Of a DNA stretch of 64,000 nucleotides, positions 7,142-16,091 are shown piece after piece. Position 1 is the stretch's first letter, and each line of letters starts with the position of its first letter. The notes below the pieces were generated by a model. The model saw only the letters and a program-made list of their open reading frames with translations. It searched no databases and was not told the DNA's origin. Both the position numbers and the translations under genes were made by a program. The stretch comes from CAJXVA01 sp963761755 (GTDB lineage: Bacteria; Myxococcota_A; Polyangia; Nannocystales; Nannocystaceae), in contig CAVXIC010000031.1 in NCBI GenBank assembly GCA_963761755.1, positions 124,001 through 188,000 of the forward strand, in the 5' to 3' direction.

Positions 7142-7771
7142 CTACTGCGCGTCGTACGGCGCGCCCGCGTCGATCCACGCGCCGAAACGATCGGTGTCTT
7201 CCACTGGAAACTGGGCGCCGAACTCGTTGGTGATCTGCAGGTAGGTTTGGCTCGCGTTGCGGTCGCCCGGCTCGACGAGCAGGAGCCCGGTGTTGGCGGT
7301 GATGCCCTCGATCGCGAGGCGGACCTCGTCGTAGCTGAGGTCGACCTCCGGGAGAATGAGCATGCCGTTGGCGTCGTTGACGTGGCACCCGACGCAGTTG
7401 CCGAGCATGAAGTCGGCGACCCACACGAACTCCGGATCGAAGGCTTGCTCGCCGGTGGTCGTGCTTCCCGAGCCGCTGTCTCCGTCGCCGGTCGAGCCGC
7501 CGTCGCTCGATGTCTCGGGGGTCCCGCTGTGCGCGGAGCTGGTCTCGCCAGAACCGGGCTCGGTCGTGCTCTGTGTCGCACCGCCCGTGTCCTCCGAGCC
7601 GGTGCCCTGGGAGGCCGCCGTGGCGGCGGATGGATCCGTCGTTTGTGGCGTGCCCGTGCTGCTCCCGTCGCCCGGCCCGCCGTCATCCCCGGCATCACCA
7701 TCATCGCACCCTCCGATGAGGACGCCCAACGACAAGCCCAACACTCCCACGGCACGAACGACGGTCAGCAT
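7142..7771 (-). CDS. Lipoprotein with low-complexity linker and single CxxCH haem motif
   Basis: A 209-residue predicted lipoprotein. The signal peptide ends in VLIGGC (Cys about 22) and is followed by about 90 residues of Asp/Gly/Ser/Thr linker. The C-terminal domain carries NCVGCH, a c-type haem attachment motif, and a helical tail ending in WIDAGAPYDAQ. The tail sequence FGAWIDAGAPYDAQ resembles the ends of planctomycete/myxobacterial cytochrome c domains (RxWIDxGA). Likely an outer-surface or periplasmic monohaem electron carrier of unknown partner. I chose ATG 7771, which gives a compact signal peptide; an upstream start would add 12 residues. Confidence 0.65.
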   Translation of the reverse strand: MLTVVRAVGVLGLSLGVLIGGCDDGDAGDDGGPGDGSSTGTPQTTDPSAATAASQGTGSEDTGGATQSTTEPGSGETSSAHSGTPETSSDGGSTGDGDSGSGSTTTGEQAFDPEFVWVADFMLGNCVGCHVNDANGMLILPEVDLSYDEVRLAIEGITANTGLLLVEPGDRNASQTYLQITNEFGAQFPVEDTDRFGAWIDAGAPYDAQ

Positions 7772-7892
7772 CCAGTCACCGTTGACCGGACTGGGCCGCG
7801 CTGTCAACGGGACACGTCGGATTCACTCGCGCGACTGCACGGGACTGCACAGGACGTAGACCCGCTGACACGATCGTCGACAGCGCGAGCCG

Positions 7893-9002
7893 CTAAGACG
7901 GCTCGGTGAGGCGCTGCTTGATCTCCTCGACCTCGTCCATCGAGGCGAGGAACAGATCCACCAGCGCGCCATCGAAGTGCAGATCCCGGCCGTCGACCAG
8001 GAGCTTGATGGCTTTCTCCAGCGGCCAGGCGGTCTTGTAGGGGCGCTCGCTGGTCAGGGCATCGAAGACGTCCGCGACAGCGACGATGCGCCCCTCGATC
8101 GGGATGTCCTCCCCGGACAGGCCGCGCGGGTAGCCCGTGCCGTCGAACTTCTCGTGGTGGGTGTAGGCGATCGAGGCGGCCAGCTGAAGCAGCTTGGAGT
8201 CCGAGTCGCTGAGAATGCGGTACCCGATCTCGGCGTGTTTCTTCATCACCTCGTACTCGTCCGAGGTGAGGCGCCCGGGCTTGAGGAGGATGCTGTCGGG
8301 GATGCCGATCTTGCCGACGTCGTGCATCGGGCTCGCGGTTCGGATCATCTCGGCGGTGTAGTCGTCCAAGCCGACCTTGCGCGCCAGGAGGCGCGAGTAC
8401 TCGCTCATGCGCTGCAGGTGGGCGGCGGTCTCATCGTCCCGAAACTCGGCGGCTTTGGTGAGCCGGGAGATCGTCTGGACCTGTGCAGCTTCGAGTTCTC
8501 GGCGTGCGCGGTCGAGCGCCATGCGTGCTTCGTGGAGCGCCCGCGTCTGACCATCGACCTCGATCCGCAAGCGCGCGCTCTCCTGCGCCATGTCCGTGCT
8601 GTGCCGGTGATGGGAGACCGAGTGCCGGATCCGGGCCCTGAGCTCCGCCTCGTCGAAGGGCTTGGCGAGGAAGTCGTCTGCACCCGCTTCACGCGCTTGT
8701 CGCCTCACGGAGCGCTCCGACGCACCACTGAGGAACACGACGGGCGTGTGCGCGTGACGACGCGTCGAACGAATCTGTTTGCACACTTCGACGCCGGACA
8801 TGTCGGGCATCCGCATGTCGAGCAAGACCGTGTCCACGTCGAGGTTCGCGAGCGTCTCGAGGGCGTCGGCGCCTCCGGTGGCTTCGAGCACGTCGTAGCC
8901 ATCGGCGCACAGAACCTTTCGAATCACGCGACGGATCTGGACTTCGTCATCGACGACGAGGATGCGCCCCTTGGGGACAACGGCTCCGGAAAGGTCTCGC
9001 AC
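7893..9002 (-). CDS. Response regulator with HD-GYP phosphodiesterase domain
   Basis: A 369-residue two-domain protein. Residues about 12-125 form a CheY-like receiver (ILVVDDE, phospho-Asp in LLDMRMP, KPFDE). A coiled-coil linker (about 135-180) follows, then an HD-GYP domain with HDVGKIGIPD and HHEKFDGTGYP. This combination hydrolyses cyclic di-GMP in response to phosphorylation by a sensor kinase; no cognate kinase is adjacent. The start is taken as GTG 9002 because TACCAT precedes it by 9 bases; the frame is open upstream without other support. The gene diverges from the phosphoesterase gene across about 85 bases. Confidence 0.9.
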   Translation of the reverse strand: MRDLSGAVVPKGRILVVDDEVQIRRVIRKVLCADGYDVLEATGGADALETLANLDVDTVLLDMRMPDMSGVEVCKQIRSTRRHAHTPVVFLSGASERSVRRQAREAGADDFLAKPFDEAELRARIRHSVSHHRHSTDMAQESARLRIEVDGQTRALHEARMALDRARRELEAAQVQTISRLTKAAEFRDDETAAHLQRMSEYSRLLARKVGLDDYTAEMIRTASPMHDVGKIGIPDSILLKPGRLTSDEYEVMKKHAEIGYRILSDSDSKLLQLAASIAYTHHEKFDGTGYPRGLSGEDIPIEGRIVAVADVFDALTSERPYKTAWPLEKAIKLLVDGRDLHFDGALVDLFLASMDEVEEIKQRLTEPS

Positions 9003-9011
9003 GCGGTGACC

Positions 9012-9017
9012 ATGGTA
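9012..9017 (-). promoter_or_regulatory. TAnnnT -10-like element before HD-GYP gene
   Basis: TACCAT on the minus strand ends 9 bases before GTG 9002. It decides between several in-frame starts. Confidence 0.4.
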
Positions 9018-9071
9018 CCGGTTTCGCACCGGCAACGGAAAACGCGTTGAGGATCGAGACGACGGCCTTGG

Positions 9072-9077
9072 TAGCAT
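9072..9077 (+). promoter_or_regulatory. TAnnnT -10-like element before phosphoesterase gene
   Basis: TAGCAT ends 10 bases before ATG 9088. It overlaps an in-frame ATG at 9076, which would then lie inside the promoter, so 9088 is the better start. Confidence 0.45.
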
Positions 9078-9087
9078 GCGACCGCCG

Positions 9088-10125
9088 ATGTACGTGGACC
9101 TGAGCAAGAAGATTTTCTGGGCGCTGCTGGTCGTCGTGGGTGGTCCGAGCTGCTCGTCCTCCGAACCGCCCGCACGGGCCGCCGCGCCGCCTTCGAGCCC
9201 TACCGACTCGCCGGCCGGAGTGCCACATGACGCCACCTCGCCTCCCGACGCCTCACCTGAAGCGACGGACAGCGCCACGCCGCGGCGGCCAACGCGGTTC
9301 CCGGCGGCGGCGCGCATCGTCGCGGTGGGGGACGTGCACGGCGACCTCGACGCGACCCTGCGCGTGCTGAAACTCGGCGGGCTGATCGACGCGGAGGGCC
9401 ACTGGGCCGGTGGAGCGACCGTCTTCGTGCAGACCGGGGATCAGCTCGACCGGGGCGACGACGAGCAGGCGATCCTCGATCTGCTCACGCGTCTGGAGGC
9501 CGAAGCAGAGGCGGCCGGAGGCGCCGTACACATCCTCAACGGCAACCATGAGCTGATGAACGCCGCCGGGGATTTTCGCTATGTGACCCCAGGGGGCATG
9601 CTCGACTTCGCGGATGCGCCGGGCGTCGACACCAGCGCCCCAGGCGTCGAGCGCTTCCCCGAGCCGCTGCAGGCCCGCGCCGCCGCCTTCCTCCCCGGTG
9701 GTGTGTACGCCAAGGTGCTCGCCACGCGGAACACCGCCGTCATCGTGGGGGACACGGTGTTCGTTCACGGCGGGGTGTTGCCCAAGTACGCGCCTGCGCT
9801 CGACGCCCTCAACCAAGCCGGACGGACGTGGTTGACGCGCGGCGGTCCGCCGCCGATGGACCTGCTCGCGCCCGATGGCCTGGTGTGGAACCGTGACTAC
9901 TCGGTCCCGGCCCCGTCACCGCAGGCCTGCGCCGACCTTCACGCAGCGCTGACCGAGCTGAAGGCCGCGCGCATGGTCGTCGGTCACACCGTGCAGGCCC
10001 GCGGAATCACCTCGGCCTGTGACCAGGAGGTCTGGCGCATCGACGTGGGGATGGCCAAGCACTACGGCGGACAGCCGGCCGCGCTGGAGATTCGTGGCGA
10101 TGCGATCACCGTCCTGACCGAATGA
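9088..10125 (+). CDS. Secreted metallophosphoesterase (lipoprotein)
   Basis: A 345-residue calcineurin-like phosphoesterase. A short signal peptide ends in VVGGPSC, a weak lipobox, and is followed by a Pro/Ser/Ala linker. The metal-binding motifs are in order: VAVGDVHGD, QTGDQLDRG, ILNGNHELMN, and the late VGHTVQ with a further His. This set is that of the Shewanella-like (Shelphs) protein phosphatase group of metallophosphoesterases. Likely acts outside the cytoplasm on phosphoproteins or small phosphoesters. Transcribed divergently from the HD-GYP gene and convergently with the Lon-like gene. Confidence 0.82.
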   Translation: MYVDLSKKIFWALLVVVGGPSCSSSEPPARAAAPPSSPTDSPAGVPHDATSPPDASPEATDSATPRRPTRFPAAARIVAVGDVHGDLDATLRVLKLGGLIDAEGHWAGGATVFVQTGDQLDRGDDEQAILDLLTRLEAEAEAAGGAVHILNGNHELMNAAGDFRYVTPGGMLDFADAPGVDTSAPGVERFPEPLQARAAAFLPGGVYAKVLATRNTAVIVGDTVFVHGGVLPKYAPALDALNQAGRTWLTRGGPPPMDLLAPDGLVWNRDYSVPAPSPQACADLHAALTELKAARMVVGHTVQARGITSACDQEVWRIDVGMAKHYGGQPAALEIRGDAITVLTE

Positions 10126-10146
10126 ACTCGGGATGGGCGCGATGCG

Positions 10147-12507
10147 TCACGAGGCGGGCGTCGAGCTGCGCTCCCACAGGTTGCGGGCCGCCGCGATGGC
10201 CGTCGCGAGCACCGAGCCAGGCTCGAGGCCGTCCTCGGTGCGTTCCCCGGCGTGCAGGCCGAAGAAGAGCTCGATGGCCTGGCGAATGTGCGTCACCGCG
10301 AACACGTTGAAGGCTCCGTCTCGCGCCGCTTGCACGATGTCGGGTCGAAGCATCAGATCGACGGCGTTGGCTTGGGGAATGATGACGCCGTGCGTGCCCG
10401 TCAGCCCCTGCGCGGCGCAGGTGTCGAAGAAGCCCTCGATCTTCTCGTTCACCGCCCCGATCGGCAGGATGTTGCCGAGCTGGTCGATCGCGCCCGTCAT
10501 GGCCAAGTCCTGGCGCACGGGCAGCGCGGTCAAGGCGCTGAGCAGGCAGCAAATCTCCGCCCCGGACGCCGAGTCTCCGTCGATTCCGCCGTAGCTCTGC
10601 TCGAACGCGATCGACGCCTCGAACGTGAGCGCATGGTCGGTCTGCAGCAGGTGACGCATCAGGCCGCCGAGGATGTAGAACGCCTTGGTGTGGATCGCTC
10701 CACTGAGCTGTGACTCGCGCTCGATGTTGATGACCCCGCCCACGCCCGGCGCGATGGTGCTGGTGATGCGGGTGGGGAAGCCGTAGGTCAGCGGACCGGC
10801 GGCGATGACCGCGAGCCCGTTGATCTGCCCCACCTGGGTGCCCTGGGTTTGGATGCGAATCGAGCCCGAGGCGATCATCTCGCGAAAGCGCCGGGCCGGC
10901 CCGTCCGCGCGTCGCTTGGTGCGGGCGATCGCCTCGGTGACGTGTTCGGCGCCGACGGATTCGGCCTCCTGCTTGCGGGCGAGGTACGCCGCCTCGCGGG
11001 CAAGGTCGGCGAGTCGGCCGAAACGGGCGCTGAGCTTGTCCTGGCTGCTGGCGATCCGCGCCCCGTGTTCGGCGAGTCGCGCAACCGCCCCGGCGGTGAA
11101 GGGTCGCAACCCCTCCTTCCGCGCCAGCCCGCTGATCACCTGGGCGTACATCGAGAGGCTCTGCGGACCGCGGGGCAGCTCGCTGTCGAAGTCGGCGAGC
11201 ACCTTGAACAGCAGCGGAAAGTCGGGGTCGTTGTGGTCCAACAGGTAGTACAGCCCGGTGTCGCCGATGAGCACTACCTTCACCCGGACCTGGGCGGGCT
11301 CGGGCTGCAGCGCCGGCACGGCGAAGGCCGACTCGGGTGGGATGAGCTCGACCTGACCGCTTCGCAGCGTGCGAACCAGCGCTCGCCAGACGCTGGGGTT
11401 CTGCACCAGCTCCATCGCTTCGATGATCACCACCCCGCCGTCACCGCGCAGCAGGCTGCCAGCGTAGATCGACATGTGGTCCGCCCGCCGCTCGCCGTCC
11501 GGACCACGGACGACGTCGACGCTTCCGATCAGCGAGCGCATCGAAGGCGCGTTCTCGACGATGACGGGGGCGCGCGCGCCGGGCTCGTGGCAGACGACCA
11601 GGTTGACCTCGTACAGGCGGGTGAACTCGCCGTTCTCGCTCGCGCCCAGCCTGCGGTGGACGACGTCGTGAACGACGGCGTCGAGGTAGGTCTGCACGGC
11701 GGGGCCGTCGTACTGCTCGCGCAGCTCCGCGACGGCGTCCTCGAGCACGGCGGTCGCCTCGGTCTGCATCAGATCGCGGAGCTCCTTGCGCAGCCTTCGC
11801 TGCACGCCGTCGACCTCCTTGAAGGTCTGCGTGACCTGATCCTCCACGCCTTGGGCGCGGGTGTGCATCGCCTCGATGTCTCGCTCGGTGATCTGCCCGT
11901 CCTGCTCGAGGGCGGCGAGTCGATCGGGCGGGGCGGGCTCGCCTTCGATGATCGGAAGCAGCATGGGCTGGGTGCTCTGCCCCTCCTGCGTCACCACCAG
12001 CGCGAGCTCCTGCTTGGCCAGCTCCTCTTCGAGCGGTGTGGTGATGCGCTCGATCTCCGCCTCGTGCGCCTGCTCGATCTCCTTGCGGCGGGCGTCGACG
12101 ATGTCGGTCCGCAGCGCCTTGGACAGCTCCTCGGTGATGAAGCTCCGGAGGTCTTCCATGCCGTCGCGAAACCCTTCGCCGCGCCCCCTGGGAAGCCGCA
12201 GGAGGATGGGGCGGTCGGGGCTGTCGAAGTTGTGGACGTAGGCGTAGTCGGGGGCCGGCGGGGCTTCGGGCTCGATCTCCTCGAGCAGTCGCCGCACCAG
12301 CGTGAGTCGGCCAGTTCCCGCGACGCCTCGGACGAACACGTGCTGGCCCGGCGCGTCGATCTCCAGGCCGAAACGGAGCGCCTCGACCGCCGTCGGTTGA
12401 CCGACGATGCCCTCGACGGGATCGACCTCGTCGGTCGACGCGAAGCCGAGCGTGTCGGGGTCGCAGAGCCAGCGGAGGGCGTCGGCGGGGAGGGGGGGCT
12501 GCGTCAT
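10147..12507 (-). CDS. Lon-related AAA protease (LonH/YcbZ type)
   Basis: A 786-residue ATP-dependent serine protease. The N-terminal AAA region has a variant Walker A, GVAGTGRLTLV (about 56-66; Arg where Lys is usual). A long coiled-coil region follows (about 100-270), then GGVVIIEAMEL as the Walker-B-like element. The C-terminal Lon protease domain has the catalytic Ser in GGIDGDSASGAE and Lys in GAVNEKIEGFF. It belongs to the Lon-like family typified by E. coli YcbZ, distinct from canonical Lon, and would degrade damaged or specific cytoplasmic proteins. The start ATG 12507 is preceded by TACCCT at 7 bases; argG lies 31 bases further upstream on the same strand. Confidence 0.88.
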   Translation of the reverse strand: MTQPPLPADALRWLCDPDTLGFASTDEVDPVEGIVGQPTAVEALRFGLEIDAPGQHVFVRGVAGTGRLTLVRRLLEEIEPEAPPAPDYAYVHNFDSPDRPILLRLPRGRGEGFRDGMEDLRSFITEELSKALRTDIVDARRKEIEQAHEAEIERITTPLEEELAKQELALVVTQEGQSTQPMLLPIIEGEPAPPDRLAALEQDGQITERDIEAMHTRAQGVEDQVTQTFKEVDGVQRRLRKELRDLMQTEATAVLEDAVAELREQYDGPAVQTYLDAVVHDVVHRRLGASENGEFTRLYEVNLVVCHEPGARAPVIVENAPSMRSLIGSVDVVRGPDGERRADHMSIYAGSLLRGDGGVVIIEAMELVQNPSVWRALVRTLRSGQVELIPPESAFAVPALQPEPAQVRVKVVLIGDTGLYYLLDHNDPDFPLLFKVLADFDSELPRGPQSLSMYAQVISGLARKEGLRPFTAGAVARLAEHGARIASSQDKLSARFGRLADLAREAAYLARKQEAESVGAEHVTEAIARTKRRADGPARRFREMIASGSIRIQTQGTQVGQINGLAVIAAGPLTYGFPTRITSTIAPGVGGVINIERESQLSGAIHTKAFYILGGLMRHLLQTDHALTFEASIAFEQSYGGIDGDSASGAEICCLLSALTALPVRQDLAMTGAIDQLGNILPIGAVNEKIEGFFDTCAAQGLTGTHGVIIPQANAVDLMLRPDIVQAARDGAFNVFAVTHIRQAIELFFGLHAGERTEDGLEPGSVLATAIAAARNLWERSSTPAS

Positions 12508-12514
12508 CGCAGCG

Positions 12515-12520
12515 AGGGTA
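12515..12520 (-). promoter_or_regulatory. TAnnnT -10-like element before Lon-like gene
   Basis: TACCCT on the minus strand ends 7 bases before ATG 12507, in the 31-base gap after argG. It would let the protease be transcribed independently of argG. Confidence 0.4.
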
Positions 12521-12538
12521 CGACAGGCCGCCGCGCCC

Positions 12539-13780
12539 TCAGTACTTGTCGCCCCACTTGATCTGGCCGGCGCGGGCGATTGCGAGTGCCTCGCAGCGCA
12601 GCACCTCCACGAACCCCTGGCTGCTCTTGGGGTCGAGCCCATCGGAGGCTTCCATGCTGGCGTCCGCTGGGTTGTACAGCGACGCGGGGCAGTCCGAGAG
12701 GCTCTGGAAGTAGAGGTTGCCCCGGTAGAGCCCCAGCTTGACCGTGGCGGTCGCGTGGATGGCCAGCACGTCGATGCCCGCCATCGCGGCGCGGCCGCCG
12801 GGGTCGTACAGCCGCGCGTCGTAGACCTGCTCGGCGATGAAGCGAGACATGTTGACGAACAGACCGGTCGAGCGGCGATCCAGCGTCGTCTGGTAGACCG
12901 CGCGCAGGCCAAAGCCCAGCAGCTCGAGCCCGGGCGCCTCGTACACGCCGCGGCTCTTGGTGCCAATGATGCGGTTCTCCAGCGCGTTCCTGAGGCCGAT
13001 GCCGTTGCGTCCGGCCAGCTCGTTGGCGCGCCGCATGATGTCGAGCGCGTCGCCCTCCTTGCCGTTGATCGACACGCAGTTCCCCTCCTCGAAGCGGAGG
13101 GTGACGTCCTCGATGCGGTCGGGCGCGTGGTGGGGCCACGAGCACATGACCGGCTCGACGATCAAGCAGCTCGTCGAGAGCTCCTCGAGATCCTCGGCTT
13201 CGTGGGAGAGTCCGGCGAGGTTGGCGTCGGTGCTGTATCGCTTCTTTTCCAGCTGCGCCTCGATGCCCTTGGCCTGCAGGTAGGCGGCCATCTGCTTGCG
13301 GCCGGGGAACTGCTCGAGCAGCTCGGGGTCGCGCCACGGCGCGTACACGCCGAAGTCCGGAGCGAGGGTGTTGGTGTAGCGCTCGAAGCGGATCTGGTCG
13401 TTGCCGCGGCCCGTGGCGCCGTGCACGAGCACCTGGCAGCCGTGCTCTCGCATCGCCCCGAGCAGCCCCTTGACCGTCACCGCGCGGGCGATTCCCGTCG
13501 TGTTCCAGTACCCGCCGTCGTACATGGCCTGGGCGCGGACCATCATGAAGCAGGCCTCGGCCATCTGCGACTTGAGGTCGACGATGACCGTGTCGGTCCC
13601 CGTGGGCTTCATGCGCTCGCAGATGTCCTCGATGTTCGTCTCGTCGGGCTGCGCGAGATCGGCGGTGAAGCAGATCACGTCGCACCCGGCTTCCTTGAGG
13701 CGAAGCGCGACGGTCTTGGAGTCGAGCCCGCCCGAAACGCAGATGCCGAGCTTCTTTCCGTGGAGATCTGGGAGTCGCAC
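12539..13780 (-). CDS. argG: Argininosuccinate synthase
   Basis: A 413-residue enzyme joining citrulline and aspartate with ATP to give argininosuccinate (arginine biosynthesis). The ATP pyrophosphatase loop GICVSGGLDSKTVAL is at residues about 12-26. HGATGRGNDQIRFE (about 123) and the aspartate/citrulline-binding VNMSRF region near 315 follow. Its branch differs somewhat from the E. coli type but has all main motifs. The start is GTG 13780, preceded by TAGGGT at 9 bases. No other arginine genes are adjacent, though carbamate kinase lies about 14 kb away. Confidence 0.93.
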   Translation of the reverse strand: MRLPDLHGKKLGICVSGGLDSKTVALRLKEAGCDVICFTADLAQPDETNIEDICERMKPTGTDTVIVDLKSQMAEACFMMVRAQAMYDGGYWNTTGIARAVTVKGLLGAMREHGCQVLVHGATGRGNDQIRFERYTNTLAPDFGVYAPWRDPELLEQFPGRKQMAAYLQAKGIEAQLEKKRYSTDANLAGLSHEAEDLEELSTSCLIVEPVMCSWPHHAPDRIEDVTLRFEEGNCVSINGKEGDALDIMRRANELAGRNGIGLRNALENRIIGTKSRGVYEAPGLELLGFGLRAVYQTTLDRRSTGLFVNMSRFIAEQVYDARLYDPGGRAAMAGIDVLAIHATATVKLGLYRGNLYFQSLSDCPASLYNPADASMEASDGLDPKSSQGFVEVLRCEALAIARAGQIKWGDKY

Positions 13781-13789
13781 GATGGCGCC

Positions 13790-13795
13790 ACCCTA
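13790..13795 (-). promoter_or_regulatory. TAnnnT -10-like element before argG
   Basis: TAGGGT on the minus strand ends 9 bases before GTG 13780. Confidence 0.45.
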
Positions 13796-13818
13796 CGGCG
13801 ACTCCGTGCATGTTTCCA

Positions 13819-13829
13819 GCATATTATGC
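13819..13829. promoter_or_regulatory. AT-rich palindrome upstream of argG
   Basis: GCATATTATGC is a perfect 11-base palindrome in otherwise GC-rich DNA, 39-49 bases upstream of the argG start and just behind the proposed -10 element. It could be an operator. It does not match the usual ARG-box halves closely, so ArgR binding is only a guess. Confidence 0.3.
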
Positions 13830-13890
13830 GCATGAACGACCGGATCCGGCTGGATTCGGTGTGAGTATGCACGCCGGCCAGCCGGGGCTG

Positions 13891-14676
13891 CTAGGCGTCC
13901 AGGACGGTGAGGCGCCCGCGCGAGCTCGGGGCGCTACGCGCCACGCCGGGGTCGAGCAGATGACTGGGCCGCACGTTGCGAAGCGCGTTGAGCATCACCG
14001 AGCGGACGTTGGGGTTGTCCTGCTCCATCTGTGCGATCAACTCGCCCATCTTCTCGCGGCGCAGCCCCGCCTGCGACCCGCACAGGTTGCAGGGCAAGAT
14101 GGGGTACCCGGCCTCCTGCGCGTGCTCGATGATGTCGGCCTCGGCACACTCGATCAGCGGGCGGATCACCTCGAAGCGCCCATCGTCGGTCGTGTACTTG
14201 GCGGGCATCGCCTGCAGCTTGCCCGAGTAGAACAAGTTGAGCAGCAGCGTCTCGAGCGCGTCGTCGCGGTGATGCCCCAAGGCGAGCTTGTTGCAGCCGA
14301 GCCGCTCGGCTGTGCCGTACAGGATGCCGCGGCGCATGCGGGAGCACGGGCCGCAGTAGCTCTTGCCCTCGCCGACGACCCGGATGACCGTGCTGTACGT
14401 GTCCTGCTCGACGATCTGAAACGGCGCCCCGAATCGCTCGAGCCATCCGCGCAGCGGCGCGCCGTCGTACCCGGGCTGGCCCTGGTCGAGATGGACGGCG
14501 GTGAGCTCGAAGTCGAAGGGGGCCTTCACTCGCGCCGCCCACAGCAGCTCGAGCAGCGTGTAGCTGTCCTTGCCGCCCGAGACGCACACCATCACGTGAT
14601 CGCCGGCCTCGATGAGTCCGTAGTCGGAGATCGTCTTGGTCATCGCGCGACCGAGTCGTTTGCGGGAGGGGAACAT
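13891..14676 (-). CDS. ttcA: tRNA 2-thiocytidine biosynthesis protein TtcA-like
   Basis: A 261-residue PP-loop ATPase. The ATP motif CVSGGKDSYTLLELL is at about 31-45. Two CxxC pairs follow, YCGPC (about 108) and CNLC (about 198), which in TtcA hold the iron-sulfur cluster used to thiolate cytidine 32 of tRNA. The protein is somewhat shorter than E. coli TtcA, mainly at the N-terminus. Its ATG follows the stop of the upstream YjbQ gene by one base (TGACATG), so the two are tightly coupled. Confidence 0.88.
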   Translation of the reverse strand: MFPSRKRLGRAMTKTISDYGLIEAGDHVMVCVSGGKDSYTLLELLWAARVKAPFDFELTAVHLDQGQPGYDGAPLRGWLERFGAPFQIVEQDTYSTVIRVVGEGKSYCGPCSRMRRGILYGTAERLGCNKLALGHHRDDALETLLLNLFYSGKLQAMPAKYTTDDGRFEVIRPLIECAEADIIEHAQEAGYPILPCNLCGSQAGLRREKMGELIAQMEQDNPNVRSVMLNALRNVRPSHLLDPGVARSAPSSRGRLTVLDA

Positions 14677-14677
14677 G

Positions 14678-15097
14678 TCAGGCTCCGAGGATCGACACGG
14701 TGAGGACGCGCTCGTGGGCCGCGGCGCGGTGCTCCCACAGGTACAGCCCCTGCCACGTGCCCAAGGCGAGCCGGCCCGAGGCGACCGGGATGTTCAGCGA
14801 GCTCTGCGTCAGGACCGTGCGTACGTGGGCGGGCATGTCGTCGGGGCCCTCGGCGGTGTGCTGGAACAGCGCGTCTCCGTCGGGCACCAGGCGGGCGGCG
14901 AAGGCCTCCAGGTCACGCCTCACCTGCGGGTCGGCGTTCTCGCAGAGGATGAGCGAGGCGCTGGTGTGGTGCACGAAGATGTTGCACAGCCCCTCGTGGA
15001 TGTTGGCCTGCTCCACGATGGCAGCCACCTCGGAGGTGATGTCGAGGGTGCTGCGCCCCGGGGTGGGAACGCGAATGCGCTCGGCGTGGTGCCGCAT
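14678..15097 (-). CDS. yjbQ: YjbQ-family (UPF0047) protein
   Basis: A 139-residue single-domain protein with the family motifs NIFVHHTSASLILCENAD (about 40-57) and LGTWQGLYLWEHR (about 112-124). Some members show weak thiamine-phosphate synthase activity; the physiological role is unsettled. A GGAGGGG Shine-Dalgarno sequence precedes ATG 15097. It sits in a four-gene run (HD protein, DUF1244, YjbQ, TtcA) with small gaps. Confidence 0.9.
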   Translation of the reverse strand: MRHHAERIRVPTPGRSTLDITSEVAAIVEQANIHEGLCNIFVHHTSASLILCENADPQVRRDLEAFAARLVPDGDALFQHTAEGPDDMPAHVRTVLTQSSLNIPVASGRLALGTWQGLYLWEHRAAAHERVLTVSILGA

Positions 15098-15115
15098 CGG
15101 CCGATCCCCTCCAGC

Positions 15116-15394
15116 CTACTTCTGGAAGTTGGTCTTCCAGTCGGCGTACGGCATGCCGTACAGCCACTTGCGGGTGTCGTCGAGGTCGATGTCGACCCCG
15201 CGCTCACTGGCCTCGGCCGTGTACCACTTGCTCAAGCAGTTCCGGCAGAACCCGGCGAGGTTCATGATGTCGATGTTCTGCACGTCGGTGCGCGACTGCA
15301 GGTGCTCGACCAGCCGCCGAAACGCGGCCGCCTCGACCTGAGTGCGCAGTGCGTCGTCGTCGATCGGCGCTTGGGTGGGGGTGTCGTTCGCCAT
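15116..15394 (-). CDS. DUF1244 family protein
   Basis: A 92-residue protein with the DUF1244 core: FRRLVEHLQSRTDVQNIDIM followed by NLAGFCRNCLSKWY and a C-terminal MPYADWK. The CRNC pair and the compact helical prediction are typical of the family, whose function is unknown. It lies 18 bases before yjbQ and 19 after the HD protein, suggesting one operon. Confidence 0.88.
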   Translation of the reverse strand: MANDTPTQAPIDDDALRTQVEAAAFRRLVEHLQSRTDVQNIDIMNLAGFCRNCLSKWYTAEASERGVDIDLDDTRKWLYGMPYADWKTNFQK

Positions 15395-15413
15395 GGCTGT
15401 TCCGAAGTCGGTG

Positions 15414-15998
15414 CTAGAAGAGGATGCCGCGCACGATGGTCAGCGGTTCGCGCCGAAGGGTGCGCCAGGTGAAGTCCATGAGCACGCGGTCGAGGTTCTC
15501 GCGCGGGAACTCGGCGAACTTGGCCTTCACCGCAGCCTTGGACAGACCAAAGCGGAGCAGGCCTCGGCTGTGCTCGATCTGCACGGCTTGCCGGAAGCAC
15601 TCCGCCGCGCTCGTCAGGCCCGGGACCGCGAGCAGTCGGTGGTTGTACACGAAGCACTCGTGCACCACGGTCGGGTCGACCTCGCCCAGATCGAGACCGG
15701 TGGTCTCACGTTCGAACAGCGCGAGAGAACGCTGCAGGTAGTTGTGGCCCTGGTCTCGCTCGCTGACGAGGCCTAGGTCGTGCCACATCGCCACCGTGTA
15801 CGCCACGTCGGCGGGCATCTCCACGTCGCGCTGCGCCATGAGCATGGAGGCGAAGTGGAACAGTCGCTTGCAGTGGTGGCGGAAGCCGTTGCCCTCGTAC
15901 GGGCTGACCGCTTCGAAGACCGCGTCGGCGTGCGCACGCAGGTCGAACGCAGGGGCCTGAGCATCGGGCGTGTCGAGGGCGGCGGCGGACGAAGTCAC
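15414..15998 (-). CDS. HD-domain metal-dependent phosphohydrolase-like protein
   Basis: A protein of about 194 residues. GNGFRHHCKRLFHF supplies the first His, and MWHDLGL supplies the HD pair that names the superfamily. Later His residues occur in DPTVVHECF and YNHRLL. Members hydrolyse phosphate esters or nucleotides; no specific substrate can be inferred. The start is uncertain: I chose GTG 15998, which leaves a short Ala-rich N-terminus; the frame is open to 16070. It heads the DUF1244-yjbQ-ttcA run. Confidence 0.65.
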   Translation of the reverse strand: MTSSAAALDTPDAQAPAFDLRAHADAVFEAVSPYEGNGFRHHCKRLFHFASMLMAQRDVEMPADVAYTVAMWHDLGLVSERDQGHNYLQRSLALFERETTGLDLGEVDPTVVHECFVYNHRLLAVPGLTSAAECFRQAVQIEHSRGLLRFGLSKAAVKAKFAEFPRENLDRVLMDFTWRTLRREPLTIVRGILF

Positions 15999-16091
15999 CA
16001 AGACGGTGTACCGCCGCGCCGTTGAGCGCGCAAACGGGGTCGAGGGCGCGACGTCGTGGGGCAAAGTCACGCCGCGCGCGCCGGGACCGCG

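Noticed and set aside
13819..13829. ArgR operator upstream of argG
   Set aside because: The palindrome is AT-rich and well placed but does not match the usual ARG-box sequence; kept only as an unassigned palindrome.
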